Positions 42,233-53,137 of a stretch of DNA of 64,000 bases are shown one piece after another (position 1 is the first letter of the stretch; every line of letters begins with the position of its first letter). A program made the position numbers and the translations under genes. Below the pieces are notes generated by a model, which saw only the letters and a list, made by a program, of their open reading frames with translations, did not search any database and had not been told where the DNA came from. Origin of the DNA: Pieris napi (Eukaryota > Arthropoda > Insecta > Lepidoptera > Pieridae); the NCBI RefSeq assembly GCF_905475465.1, contig NC_062244.1:10720001-10784000 (forward strand), read 5' to 3'.

Positions 42233-42517
42233 AGGTTAAAAAGAAATAGGGATGTTGTCGTCGGTCAGACAGTAACGACTGACTTCACCAGACGCAATAT
42301 GCAGGCTGACTTCATCTGTAATACATTAAATAGGCTGCTAAATATCTACCCGCTCACCGTCGGCAATCTAAATAAAGGACTAGCTTATGAACAAACAACC
42401 TTACGCAGAGATGCTCCTGAGACCTAACATGTCACTCACTCATTCACCCACACACTCACTCATGCACTTACGCGTGTTACGCGTCACGTATAAACAAAAA
42501 AACAATTGTTAGGAATT
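42233..42517. other. intergenic DNA with imperfect CACTCAnn tandem
   Basis: A short imperfect repeat of CACTCACTCATTCAC type lies at 42432-42468. No gene is recognised. Confidence 0.5.
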
Positions 42518-42825
42518 AACTATTGAGTTTGTTATGGAAGAGCTGGGACTCGGACGCAGGTATTTTTTACTTAAAAGGATTCCAAAATTTTACACATTAT
42601 AATGCAGTGTTATGATTAGTATACACTTTTCTTTATTTTTTCTCGATAATTTTATTAAATTTATTTGTATCATTCGATCATTCACATACCTTTGTGGAAA
42701 TTGTATTCGTTTTTACAACAAACTCCCAAGCGAAATTAGAGAAAAATACTTTTTTACTACTTTTAAAAAAAAATACTTTTTTTTCCTATATGAATAAAGT
42801 TATTTTGAGTTTGAGTTTACCATCT
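42518..42825 (+). mobile_element. LINE-S 3' end and another LINE tail
   Basis: 'gtttgttatggaagagctgg' to 'tattttttacttaaaaggat' is shared with 56742-56850 and 63765-63870. After it, a degraded coding end (IRFYNKLPSEIREK) leads to 'gaataaagttattttgagtt', a LINE-type 3' tail. Confidence 0.6.
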
Positions 42826-43252
42826 ATTTTTCTTTATGGATGCTACTCATGTCTAACTTGTAAATCATAGCGGTACAGGAAAAATCTCATTAAAGAAAAA
42901 AAATAAGGTGTGAAAGAATATTCATCCCGAGATTACATAAAGCTTTTAACATACGTTAGCTTAATCGACCGTCATATACTACAGAGAAGTTGCGATGCAA
43001 GCAAAAATCCACGTCCAAAAATTATTCGCTCTTTCGCAGGAACGTGGAACTTGCATAATTCATACGATTGGAAAGCAAGCGCGATTCTCTTGATTTTTCC
43101 AAAGAAGCAGGATGATGTATGGAAACTTATTCATGGTTATCTGATGCTATGACGAGCGGGGTTGAGATACAGTAGTTTTATATGTAGCTTCAATATTCAA
43201 TGAATAATTCTTTCCCCACTTAGCAATGTTTCTATTAATAAATAGTTATATA
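42826..43252. other. intergenic DNA, nothing recognised
   Basis: An 80-codon open frame at 42910-43152 has no recognisable motif. Confidence 0.45.
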
Positions 43253-44045
43253 TGTTACAGTTAAAACCGGTTTTTAGATAGAACGCGTTATTCCTAGTTA
43301 GAACGCGTTTTTACTAAACGCCTTTGTTAAAACTAGAATTAACTAATGCTCACAATTGAATATCAGTTAAAACTAGTTATTATTAGACAAAACGCGTTTT
43401 TTCGAAGTTAGTCAGTTAAAACTGTTCAGACCAAGACTACTTTATTCTGCGTATGTAAGAAAGGATGTATGTCAAAAAGGTGTCTCTGCAAGAAAAATGG
43501 CTACCTTTGTAATTCAAAATGCCACGATAGTTTGTCTTGCAATAACAAGTAGATCGTCATCTTTTTTAATTTTAAGGTTGTTTGATTATTTTTTTATTGT
43601 ATGTTTACCAATATCCCTTAAGAATATTATTATAATGTTCCTTTTTTAAATTTTATGGTTGTATTCTGTTGATTTGTTTGATTATTTTATTTACTTTTAA
43701 TTAATGTTGTCACCTTGGCAACTACTTTATGCTGATGTTCCCTAAAATGTTCCTTTAGTGTAAGTTTTTTTTACTAGTACTATGTTTCTATACCCTAGAT
43801 CTTTTTAATAAATACATATTTTTAAAACTTTATCTTGTTTTCAATCCCAAAATTCAAATTAGTTTCTCTAGTGCTACTTGTAACTAAAGCTCGGAGTGAC
43901 AACTAGTTTTATCAGAAAATGAATTATATCAGTGGTAAATTCTAGTTTTCACTTGTTATTTCTAGTTTTGACAAAGGCATTTAGTAAAAACTATTTTTAA
44001 CTAGGGAAAACGAGTTTTAACTAAAAACTAGTGTTAACTGTAACA
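43253..44045 (+). mobile_element. Ginger-like DNA transposon relic, TGTTA ends, TATA target duplication
   Basis: The left end TGTTACAGTTAAAAC and right end (reverse complement TGTTACAGTTAACAC) open imperfect inverted repeats of about 95 bp rich in AACGCG/ACTAG blocks. TATA flanks both ends (43249-43252 and 44046-44049). Ends of type TGTNR and a 4-bp duplication are what is described for Ginger transposons. The only coding remnant is a cysteine-rich tail (43412-43552). At 793 bp it is internally deleted and non-autonomous. A palindromic target (TATA) weakens the duplication evidence slightly. Confidence 0.65.
43412..43552 (+). pseudogene. cysteine-rich C-terminal tail of a lost transposase
   Basis: Open frame ending in TAG: TKTTLFCVCKKGCMSKRCLC, then KKNGYLCNSKCH, then SLSCNNK. 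The spacing C-x-C-x3-C-x4-C-x-C-x5-C-x3-C-H recalls the zinc-binding tail of transposon proteins related to KRBA2 and Ginger2, as I remember them. It lacks an integrase core here. It is intact as far as it goes, which is notable in so decayed an element. Confidence 0.55.
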
Positions 44046-44084
44046 TATATAAATAAAACTTCTATAAAATGTTTTTTTTATATA

Positions 44085-44175
44085 ACTAATGGGCTAATCT
44101 ATTGTTAAGTGATACAGCCGCCCTAGGACACTTACATTACCAGAAGGCTCGTATATGCGTTGCCGGCCTATTTGT
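44085..44175 (-). mobile_element. LINE-G scrap
   Basis: 'gttaagtgatacagccgccc' and 'cgtatatgcgttgccggcct' match the reversed LINE-G block with several changes. Confidence 0.7.
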
Positions 44176-44265
44176 TTTATAAATAAAACTCAGTTATTAT
44201 ATAATCTCGCTGACATGACTGCAATACTGTTTACAAAACTATCATAAAAAGGTAAAAGTTTATCA

Positions 44266-44496
44266 AGCTTTGAACCATTCGATCCAGTGACTTAATTCTG
44301 AAAGAGTAAATTTCTTATGAGACACCATAGAGTATAGACATATCTCTTGTATAAGGTTATCTGTCGTATTCTGCTTTAACGTAAAGAATTTCTGAAAATT
44401 CAAGCCAGCGAACTGGAAACAATGCGGCACTGACATGACGGGATCAGAACGCTTAATGAGACCGCAGATGAGCCGCAACGAGTTGAAATTGCCCAT
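44266..44496 (-). CDS. candidate terminal coding exon, unidentified
   Basis: On the minus strand an open frame reads GNFNSLRLICGLIKRSDPVM, FQFAGLNFQKFFTLKQN, LIQEICLYSMVSHKKFTLSE and LSHWIEWFKA, then TGA. The residue composition is protein-like, and a TTGAAG possible acceptor precedes it. I recognise no family, and no partner exon was found. It could equally be a fragment of a mobile element. Confidence 0.3.
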
Positions 44497-44570
44497 GCAT
44501 TGACTTCAAACTCACCTAAGTTATAATTTATATTTATATCCAACACAAAAGCATACAGTATTATATATTC

Positions 44571-44860
44571 TTAACCTACATAGTAATAACAAAAATATAA
44601 ATAAATAATTAAAACAAATTTAAAAAGTTTGGTCTCTGTGGCCTTTAATACTGGCAGCCTTGCTATTATTATTGCGTATCGCGACATCGTTTGCGATATA
44701 CTCGTATTGCGATACTTATTCGTTGAGCGACAAAAGCACCAGCTCTGCGTACTATCTACCAGGCGCCAACTAAAATCTTTAAGTATATATTCTAACATTC
44801 TTTCGTTTGTTGGCAACAAACTGGAGCAACCAATCGCGGACTTAGAAGAGAAATAATAAC
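44571..44860 (-). mobile_element. LINE-Q C-terminal remnant
   Basis: Minus-strand frame includes YILKDFSWRLVDSTQSWC, as at 16290-16478, plus the same UTR ('cctacatagtaataacaaaa'). It contains a small local duplication of 'cgtattgcgat' type sequence. Confidence 0.6.
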
Positions 44861-44949
44861 GACAACTGAACAAAACATTCAATTCTTGAAATCTGTGTTA
44901 AGGTTGGGTCAAAAAATTTACTGCATCCAGAAAAAAAAAAGATTTTTTT

Positions 44950-45065
44950 AATATAACAGTGGAAAACAAGCAGAAGGCTCACCTGATATTACGTGATATC
45001 GCCGCTCATCCACACTAACATTGCCAGAAGGGTTACAAGTGCGTTGCCAGCCTTTGGTGGACCCA
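44950..45065 (-). mobile_element. LINE-G 3' scrap
   Basis: 'aggctcacctgatattacgt', 'gatatcgccgctcatccaca' and 'aagtgcgttgccagcctttg' are reversed LINE-G with about one change in ten bases. Confidence 0.75.
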
Positions 45066-45734
45066 CTAAAACCACCTCGAGTAATTCCTACAAAGCCGTG
45101 TTACAAAGGCTCTGAGAGATAAATATAACCTACAGTTTAAACCAACTATCTGCATTAAACTGCTATCAATTGCGATTAAAGTAACAAAGACTTCAGTAGC
45201 ACAGCTACATCCAAGACGAAATGATCACGTATACAACAAAAGCCATAAATAAAATAAATACTGGATACGCGAGTCTGCGACAGACATTCTCTTAGCATAA
45301 AATATTAAACGCCACATATAAATTCTTCAACCCGTAAATTCACCGTGAACTCACCTCTACTTATTTAATTCAAGACTCTACCGCATTTTCTCAATTGTTT
45401 TCTACCAAATTGTACAATGTTTTATTGAAATACATAAACATTCACGCCACATAAGTGTTAACATCTGCGGTTTTATCACAGAGTAGAATATAAATTCTTT
45501 GACGCAGTGGATAATGTTTGTTACACTTTTCCATACCAAAGTATTATTTTTTGAATATAGAATATTAAAAAAAACATTTTTACCACTTCACAGCACTTAT
45601 TTAATGTAAGGTTAGTAATGAATTCATAATTCCACTTTAAACTGGAAAAAAATAGTCAACTAAATGTGGAAAAATTCAAGATTACCTATGAAATAGGAAG
45701 ACCTTTTATACGATTCTATCTATGTAAATATATT
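45066..45734. other. intergenic DNA, nothing recognised
   Basis: No feature that I can support. Confidence 0.5.
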
Positions 45735-45905
45735 ATTAGCGCGTTTAACCAATTCAAAAGGGCATTAAAGATACATATCAGAATGAGCGTAGTAGACTTA
45801 AATTAGGGCGACTGATGGCGACGTGTATCTCGTTCGTATATATTAAGTTTCTCATGTAAAAAAATTTTTTTTGTAATGAAAATAGAGTTCTTTCAACTTT
45901 AAAGA
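45735..45905 (+). repeat. dispersed repeat, inverted partner at 39939
   Basis: 'gcgcgtttaaccaattcaaa', 'atcagaatgagcgtagtaga' and 'gatggcgacgtgtatctcgt' are the complement of 39939-40085. Confidence 0.7.
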
Positions 45906-46018
45906 AAGTAAAAAAGTAAGATAATATTTAGATTTTGTCTGAATAGAAACAAATAAACAAAAACAGTATGAATGTCCACGAGTACCTACCTATTATTAAA
46001 CGAAGTATGAAAGATGAT

Positions 46019-46302
46019 AGCAGGAGTGATGGCCTAGTGGCTCCAGTGTGCGACTCTCATCCCTAGGGTCGTAGCATCGATCCCCGCACCAATGGATTTT
46101 CTGTTTATGCGAATTTAACACGCACTCGTATGGTGAAGGAAAACATCGTGAGAAACCCAACATGCCTTAACCCAAACAATCGACGGTGAGTTGACGTCAG
46201 ACACAGAAGGTTGATCACCAATTAGAAATGATGACAGACCAGATACACAAATCTGAAGCCCCGAATTAAAGGACCACCTAAAAGTACCAATGGCGCTACT
46301 GT
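46019..46302 (+). mobile_element. SINE-A, full length but diverged
   Basis: From 'caggagtgatggcctagtgg' to 'accaatggcgctact'. The tRNA-like box B region has lost several bases ('tagcatcgatccccgcacc'). Confidence 0.8.
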
Positions 46303-48017
46303 ATATGAATCATATACTATTCTCAGCTAGTGCTAGTTTCAGTGAAAAGGAAAGTGAATTTTACTCTTCGGTCATTCGTCAGTCCCATTTATGTGAAAGC
46401 GGTTTATTTGATCTTCGATCAGTCCCCTAGTTTCCCTCATCGCAGATATCCATTACGCGTTCGCTTTCTAGATTAGCCATTAATAAAGTCACGTTTTACA
46501 TTTGGTTTCTAGAAAAATGTTTTATTGGCTGTCAAGTATAATAACAATCTAGAGGCGGTCTCCTACAGTCTGTAAACAAATCTATACCCTAATCATTTAT
46601 AATTTTGTAAGTTTTAAGATTGTTTTTGTTGAACCAAACACTAAACGAGGCTTCCAAGACAACCAAACTTTGGGAATTGACATGAGTTGTTTTTTTCACT
46701 ACGCGTCACTATTTGACAGAATGCAATGCAATATCGCTGCTAGCTAGAAGCAATTTTAGCAACCAACGGCTTGTGGCGAGCGAACAAAATATTATTTCTT
46801 TTCACTTGTCATCTTGTCTTATATTACACAAAACCTCATAATTTACAAAATTGTGCTTTTAATAGCATATACCTACTTGACTCTATCAAACAATATTTCC
46901 AAATCGATCAACTCAACATCTATCCTTTTTGGATATACCAAAAAGGTCGTATAGAATATTTGTATCATTGCCGAGATGAGAATATAATTTATTAAAGATA
47001 TTTACATAAAAACAGTAAGACTACATTAAGAAATCATAAAACCGGAAAGTACAGCAAAGTCAACATCCTATCCAACAATACCGGAAATTCGGGAATCTCG
47101 GCATCTCTATTTTATTTTTCTTACGTTCGGGGAGAATCGTACTTTCACAAAAGTTAGGTAAAGAAATAGCCCTTTATTTTCCGACTTCGGAATCCTTTAT
47201 GTCTATATACAGTGAGTTTTTATTTAAGTAAATAAAACTTTATAACCAAAACAATCCAGTTCAAATAAATTATTTATAAAACGTGGTTCGAAAGACAAAT
47301 TATATAAGTCAATGATGATGTCAGTTATGGGATAAAAGCGCGATTTTGCATTACTGGTGTACATTGGCACCTCGGCCGTTTAATAGTAAGATTATTAAAA
47401 CAGAATAGGAACTAGAAATCAAAGACCCATAAGGGATTGTAGCACCAGTAGATTAATATTAAATTCAAATAAAACTTCTACGGATATAAATGGTAATTAA
47501 TTTTATTTACTTCACGTAATGTACTCGACGCTTCGAACGCTTTACTTACTACTAGTAAATAGATATTAAATTAACATGTTTGTATGTATAGGAAAAATTG
47601 TAAACAATTTAAAATCAATTAATTAATTGAACGTGACGAGAATCACGATGTAATTTTTATTATAGTTGAGATCATCCGGCGTGTCTAAAAAGACCTTCGT
47701 ATATAGTGGTTTAAAAAGCAAAAATTTACTAAAACTATTTGTAAGGTTGACCTTTATATTAAAATCTACGCGAGGATATTAAATAAAATAGCACTGATAT
47801 TAAGACCTTAAAGTCGTGATACCCGCAACATTATTTCGGCTTATAAAGAGCTAAATTTTAAAATCTTTTAAGAGGCGCGGGATAGGAGTAGAGTCAGCTG
47901 GGGGAGGCTTATGCCGTAAAAAGGCAAACGGGCACCGATGTTCAATTAATTCAACCAATAATTTGCGTCTAAGTAACGGCTTTTTTAATTTATTAATAAG
48001 TTTAAGTACAAATGACA
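46303..48017. other. intergenic DNA with a possible SINE-A scrap
   Basis: Near 47385-47455 'gacccataagggattgtagcaccag' resembles the SINE-A 3' end. Near 47905-47940 there is a weak LINE-G-like bit. No gene is recognised. Confidence 0.4.
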
Positions 48018-48105
48018 GAGCAGTGTTGGCCTAGTGGATTCAGCGTGCGACTCTCATCCACGAGGTCGTAGGTTCGATCCTCCGCTGTGCACCAATGTAC
48101 TTCGT
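48018..48105 (+). mobile_element. SINE-A tRNA-like head only
   Basis: 'gcagtgttggcctagtggat' and 'ggttcgatcctccgctgtgc' with the body missing. The head is well preserved. Confidence 0.75.
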
Positions 48106-48540
48106 ATAGTTCCATTTAGTTAGTTATAAAAAAATAAAACACCAGATAGTTTCCCGTCCGTTTGCTCTATAAAAAGCAGATTAGCTTAGATTAGTCAACA
48201 CTACCGATTGGAGTGCAAATATAAGAATTGTACGCAAAATAGTTAACTGACCTTTTCATATTTTAAAGCTTTAGTAATGAACGTTTAATTGTTGAAGCTT
48301 TCAGCCAAAATACATTGAACGAAATATACAAAAGGCAACTCAAATGATCGTGAATAAAATGTTTGTCGATTTTAATATTATTTTAACTTTATGGTTGTTG
48401 TTTGAACACAAGCCTGCTTTTGGCAGGATGCAAGCGGTTAATGTATCGTTATTTTAATAATTATAATGCTTTTAAAGCGTCCCTTATTTGTATTCCTAAA
48501 ATTCGTCTCGATATAAACGAAATTTACATTGTACTTAAAA

Positions 48541-49050
48541 AATACAATCTGGCACTACAACTTTTTTTAAAGACAATTCACACCAATTGACCTAGTCCCA
48601 TGCCAAGCTGGTGAAGCTTGTGTTATGGGTACTAGGCAACGGATATACATACATATTGATAGACATATAAATACATATTTAAACATCGAAGACCTAATCG
48701 CAACACCAAATGCTCATCACATCGATGTTCGTCTCAGCCGGGGATCGAACCCGGGACCCATGGATTCGCAGTCCTAGTCGCACCACTAGACCAATGAGTC
48801 GTCTTTTTGAGTACGGGCTTCGGATTTCCGTATCTGTTTCATGATCATTTGTAAATATTATAGGCAAGTAGGTGATCAGCCTCCGGTGCCTGACACACGC
48901 TGTCAACTTTTTGGGTTTAAGACATATCACCACCGTTCATCACCGTTCGTAAATGCGCACATAGAAAGTCCATTGGTGCAGCCGGAGATCGAACCTACGA
49001 CCTCAGGGCTGAGAGTCGCACGCTGAAGCCACTAGGCCAACATTGCTCGA
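48541..49050 (-). mobile_element. SINE-A interrupted by a SINE-B
   Basis: The 3' end (reversed 'tctggcactacaactttttt', 48549-48568) and the rest ('ctttttgagtacgggcttcg' to 'cactaggccaacattgctcg', 48803-49050) are the two halves of one SINE-A. They are split by the SINE-B at 48574-48803. The CTTTTT at both junctions may be the target duplication. Confidence 0.7.
48574..48803 (-). mobile_element. SINE-B, full length, nested
   Basis: Inverted match to 6657-6882 along its length: 'caccaattgacctagtccca' to 'caccactagaccaatgagtc', with intact reversed box B GGGATCGAACC. Its insertion into SINE-A shows that SINE-B was active later. Confidence 0.85.
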
Positions 49051-49395
49051 TGTCAAATTAATAATATAACTCGATTGAATATAATACATTTCACCTACAT
49101 GAAGTTTGAATAAATGACCTAACATTTCTCGTTCCTAATCGCGAACGGCTCATAATTACGCCTTAACTCATTACCAATGGATATCCGATAAATCTATAGG
49201 GGTCGCATCGAGACCATTTCCCCATTAGTCCCATGCCCCAACACATTAATATCCTTCTAGTAATTATCCCGAGTTCCGGATTCTACTTTCAAATTGTAAG
49301 GCTATTTATACAAAAGTAACTACAGTAAAAATTGTTAGCAAAATGTGGTTTGTACTACGCAACAGTCTTTAATTACGTACAGATATTATAAAGTT
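49051..49395. other. intergenic DNA, nothing recognised
   Basis: No feature that I can support. Confidence 0.5.
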
Positions 49396-49712
49396 ACTAG
49401 CTGACCCGACAAACATTGTTTTTCCATGTATATTATTTCTAAGAAACATTGTTTTAGTTCAATAAAAATAACTATCTGCTATAATAAAAAAATTGGGGTT
49501 GATCGTAGAGGGGTGAAATGAAAATGTAAAAAAAAAAAAAAAATATTTTTCTGGGGTGGACACCCCTCATCACTTAAGGGTTTGAAACATAGATAGTAGC
49601 CGATTCTCAGACTTACTGAATATGTATAAAAACATTATAAGAATCGGTTGAACCGTTTCGGAGGAGTATGGGAACGAACATTGTGACACGAGAATTTTAT
49701 ATACACATATAT
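49396..49712 (+). repeat. repeat-R
   Basis: 'actagctgacccgacaaaca' to 'gacacgagaattttatatac', colinear with 24187-24505. Confidence 0.75.
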
Positions 49713-51892
49713 TTAAGAAAATATATATTACCTTTACATAGTATAAAACAAGTAGTTCGCTCTATTTGTACGCAATTTTAAACTGGGTCTAAAAAAATAT
49801 TTACGAAAGCGACAAAAGCGACAAAATCTCAGGCCGGAAGTTAATCGTGTACTTCAGAATGTTTGTATGTGGGCTTGATAAATACTGATTGAAGTGAGCA
49901 ATTTACTGTTTAAATAAAAAAGATAAAAAGCGTCTTTTAAATTTCATGACGGAGACGATTTGGCCAAACAAAGTGGAGTTGGCAAAGAATTAATCCTTTT
50001 TAATAATGTATAAATTTTGTGTGTACGAGTATAAGAAAACACTTTAAAATCGATTTTTATTTAGTTTTTTGTAATTTTTTTTTGTTGTTTAATAATTGTT
50101 TTGTTTAATATTAGTATGACCTTTTCGTGTAGGTCATGTTTGCCTTCAAGTGCTTGTCACATTCATAAAATTTGTATTTTGTGGTTATTTTACCAATGTA
50201 TCAGCGTGCCGAGCGTTGGCAAGCTTTTATCAATAAAAAAAAGTAAAAAAAATCATAGTTTTAGTTTTTTTTTTAATTAACTAGTTGTATATAAAACGGT
50301 TGAGGTCGTCCACATAACGGCTACCCACACCCACACAGAATTTAATCAATCTGTACCGGAACCACTGAATCTAAAATCTGGTAACCCCTAACAGCGGGTC
50401 AATTGATTGAGTTCATCGGCCCCGTCAGTCACAATAGGTGAATTAATGGCTGAAAGAAATGACACCAAACAGGCCCCTTTATTGAAAATGTTTAATGGTG
50501 TTTTTCTTGAAAATACTTTTCATTCTCTTCCATTAAGTACGATAATGTGTTTTCTCGAAGAGCCGAAAAGCTTACCTTTTTGTTTGAATCGCCGACGCAC
50601 CGTAACTGTCGACAAAAGAAAAATGTTTATAGACCTTTTGTTCGGAATGAATAATTTATAGATAAGAAATCAGAACGTAAATAAAACATATTGTAGACTA
50701 AATTGACTTCATATAGAAATTAGATGAGCCTGAGTCGCTCATGGGTTTTTCGACCTTTTTCCTTTGATATCAGAAAATCAAATACGCGTAATTTAATATC
50801 ATAAGGGATACAAATCCGGCTTAACCCGATCGCTGAGGCAGGTGGCTAAAAGTCGTGATGCACGAATCACGGTACAAAGGGCCCTTGAGACATAAATTTC
50901 CTGTATACTATTTTTATGTTATTTCCTTCTTAATTCAATTTCATTGGTAGATTTAACTTCTAATAAAGAGTGTGAGGAAGCTGTAGTTGGCAACGGGAAT
51001 TGTTTTGCGCGACGTTAGTAGTAAATAACAACACGCTTTAGTTGTGTTTTTTTTTGGTATGTTTTTGAAGAAATGCATAATATCCCATCAAAAGTGAATG
51101 TTTCGTACCGGAGTATTCGCTTTTAGGCTGTAGGTACCAAATATAATGTCCATACTGCAAGCAAATTACGGCAATCCTATCGAACTAAACCAAACAGAGA
51201 GAACCATTAATTGGAAAGATATAGCACGAACAACGACCGGAGTCTATTGCTGTATCAAATTCCATCGGGCTGCAATGAGTTGGTAGAGATTATTTTTCTA
51301 CTAAGAAAAACATAATAGAATAATAAAATTAAGTAAAACTTCTTAGAATTTAATAATAACAATTAAACTCTCGAGATTTCAGTGCTTTTTAGTACGTTCT
51401 GTCCTATTTGATAGATACATCAATTAATAATAGCAGTGTCAAACAGGTTTGAGACTAAATTAGTGTTTGTACTAGGTTTTTCCATATGAATAGACTATGC
51501 GGAACATTTGTTTGGACGACTGGTTCGACCAATACTTAGACTAAATTCATTGAATAAATATTATGAGGCACTAGTAAGCAACCCAGTCAAATATTCCCGA
51601 ACCCGCTGCCATGCTTTGTTAATTAAGCTTCGATCAGAACCTTCGCTATGAGGCGTCTTTGTGGGGCACAATATCGCTAATTAATATTTTGCTCTGAATA
51701 GATAGATACGTCTAACATACCTATTTGTGATAGGATGTTTATTGACCACCTAAATTTGAATGGCTTTTTCTGAAGCCTCATTCATACGCACATCCTTCAA
51801 TTATATTGACATAATGAAATATATAATATATGTACATTGTACCTATATGAATTATGTCAAATGAAACGTAATAAAACAATTTACACCCCACT
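49713..51892. other. intergenic DNA, one LINE-like tail
   Basis: About 50090-50260 ends in 'gcttttatcaataaaaaaaagtaa' and looks like a LINE 3' end. An 84-codon frame at 50407-50661 (MAERNDTKQAPLLKMFNG) has no recognised motif or splice context. I see nothing else. Confidence 0.4.
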
Positions 51893-51966
51893 CAACTTGC
51901 CCTCTGGCAACTGTCCACGGGCGGTTGTATTACTTAACCTTCTGCCTATGTGTATATAAAAAAAAC
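51893..51966 (+). mobile_element. LINE-G scrap
   Basis: 'ccctctggcaactgtccacg' and 'ggcggttgtattacttaacc' followed by an A run. Confidence 0.6.
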
Positions 51967-52284
51967 TCCACATTATATTGAATAAATAATTTTTGACGTC
52001 ACATGATGTCTCAAAAAATCTTTTTATAAATTCGCAAACACGGTTAGGGTTGAGTGGCACTCAATGATTAACGGATTTGGCAACCCTGTCGATGCAATCT
52101 CAAGGGTACTTCGGACCGCTCGTTACCTCGTACGGCCATTAGACCAAGAGAGACCGCGGACCCACTTCCAACCCATCGCGTCCCTAAACACTTACACCGG
52201 CCTGGGATGCAGAAAGTACTTTATAGGGTTAACTTGAGGATTTCAATTACATCGATATATTCCGAGTACAGTAAAAATGTAGAA

Positions 52285-52412
52285 AAAAAGGCAATTCTTA
52301 AAAGGCAACGCAGTCGCGAGCATTCTGGCATTGAGTGTCCATGGGCGGCGGCATCACTTAACATCAGGTGAGCCGCCTGCCCGTGTGCCCCTGTTCTAAA
52401 AAAATGTCACTC
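52285..52412 (+). mobile_element. LINE-G 3' end
   Basis: 'ggcaattcttaaaaggcaac' (the GGCCGG has lost bases), 'gtccatgggcggcggcatca' and 'cttaacatcaggtgagccgc', then an A run. Confidence 0.85.
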
Positions 52413-52559
52413 GAAAGCGGCTGTAGAAAATCAAATTCAAAAATTCAACGCGGTTTTCATAAGTGTTAAAACAGACATACGGGTTCTAGATAAGGTTTTG
52501 GCCTCTTGGTCCCACCTTGTTAGACATATACGTAAAAATATATGTATTTTTATAATTTT

Positions 52560-52798
52560 TTTATGTTTTTTTTATTAATTTTTTTTGTATCATTTTAGAT
52601 TATGTTTGGTGATTCTATAATTCTTTTTTATAAGATTTGGTTATGCACTTCTTGCGCTTTACTCATTATATTTCTTTGTTTTAGTTTTTTCCCTTACCTA
52701 ATAGCTTTGCCTGGAAGATCTCGCTTGTTAGCGATAAGACCGCTCGTTGCATCCCTTATAATTTTTATGTATTATAATGTTTTATTTTTCTATATATA
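52560..52798 (+). mobile_element. LINE-H 3' end, split by the Tc1-like insertion
   Basis: T-rich UTR with 'gcctggaagatctcgcttgt' and 'tagcgataagaccgct'. This 3' motif is also seen inverted at 55250-55345. It resumes after the transposon at 54439 with 'tgtaacagaatgtaaataaa'. Confidence 0.65.
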
Positions 52799-52910
52799 CA
52801 CTCGGCGTCAAAAAAATCGCACCTTTCTTAAAATTCGTGTCAAGCGATTATAACTTCTGAGATCCTTCCTGTACTCTATCATTATTAGTATCATTTAAAA
52901 GCTCAATTAA
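52799..52910 (+). repeat. left TIR of the Tc1-like element
   Basis: Pairs with 54328-54438. Shared parts include 'atcgcacctttc', 'ttcgtgtcaag' and 'gatccttcctgtac'. Confidence 0.9.
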
Positions 52911-53137
52911 TAAGCTTTCAAAAAAATAATCATATGTTTACGGAAAATCAAAAACCACAAATCGCCAGCACTTTGATTCAAAAGTGGCGATGTACGCGTT
53001 TGGAGGCTCACTAATTGTACCACCCTGGACGCGTATAAAACGAAGGGGTAAAAGTCAATTATGGGTTATTCGCTATCCAGAAGTCACAGAGGTCACACCT
53101 GAAGAGCTTTGACAAGAAAAAACCCAGTGAAAATGGA

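Noticed and set aside
42074..42427. 117-codon open reading frame
   Set aside because: Its first third is the foldback arms of a MITE and the rest has no protein-like motif.
50407..50661. 84-codon plus-strand frame beginning near a TTG
   Set aside because: The only in-frame ATG gives MAERNDTKQAPLLKMF onwards, with no family match that I know. Insufficient support for a gene.
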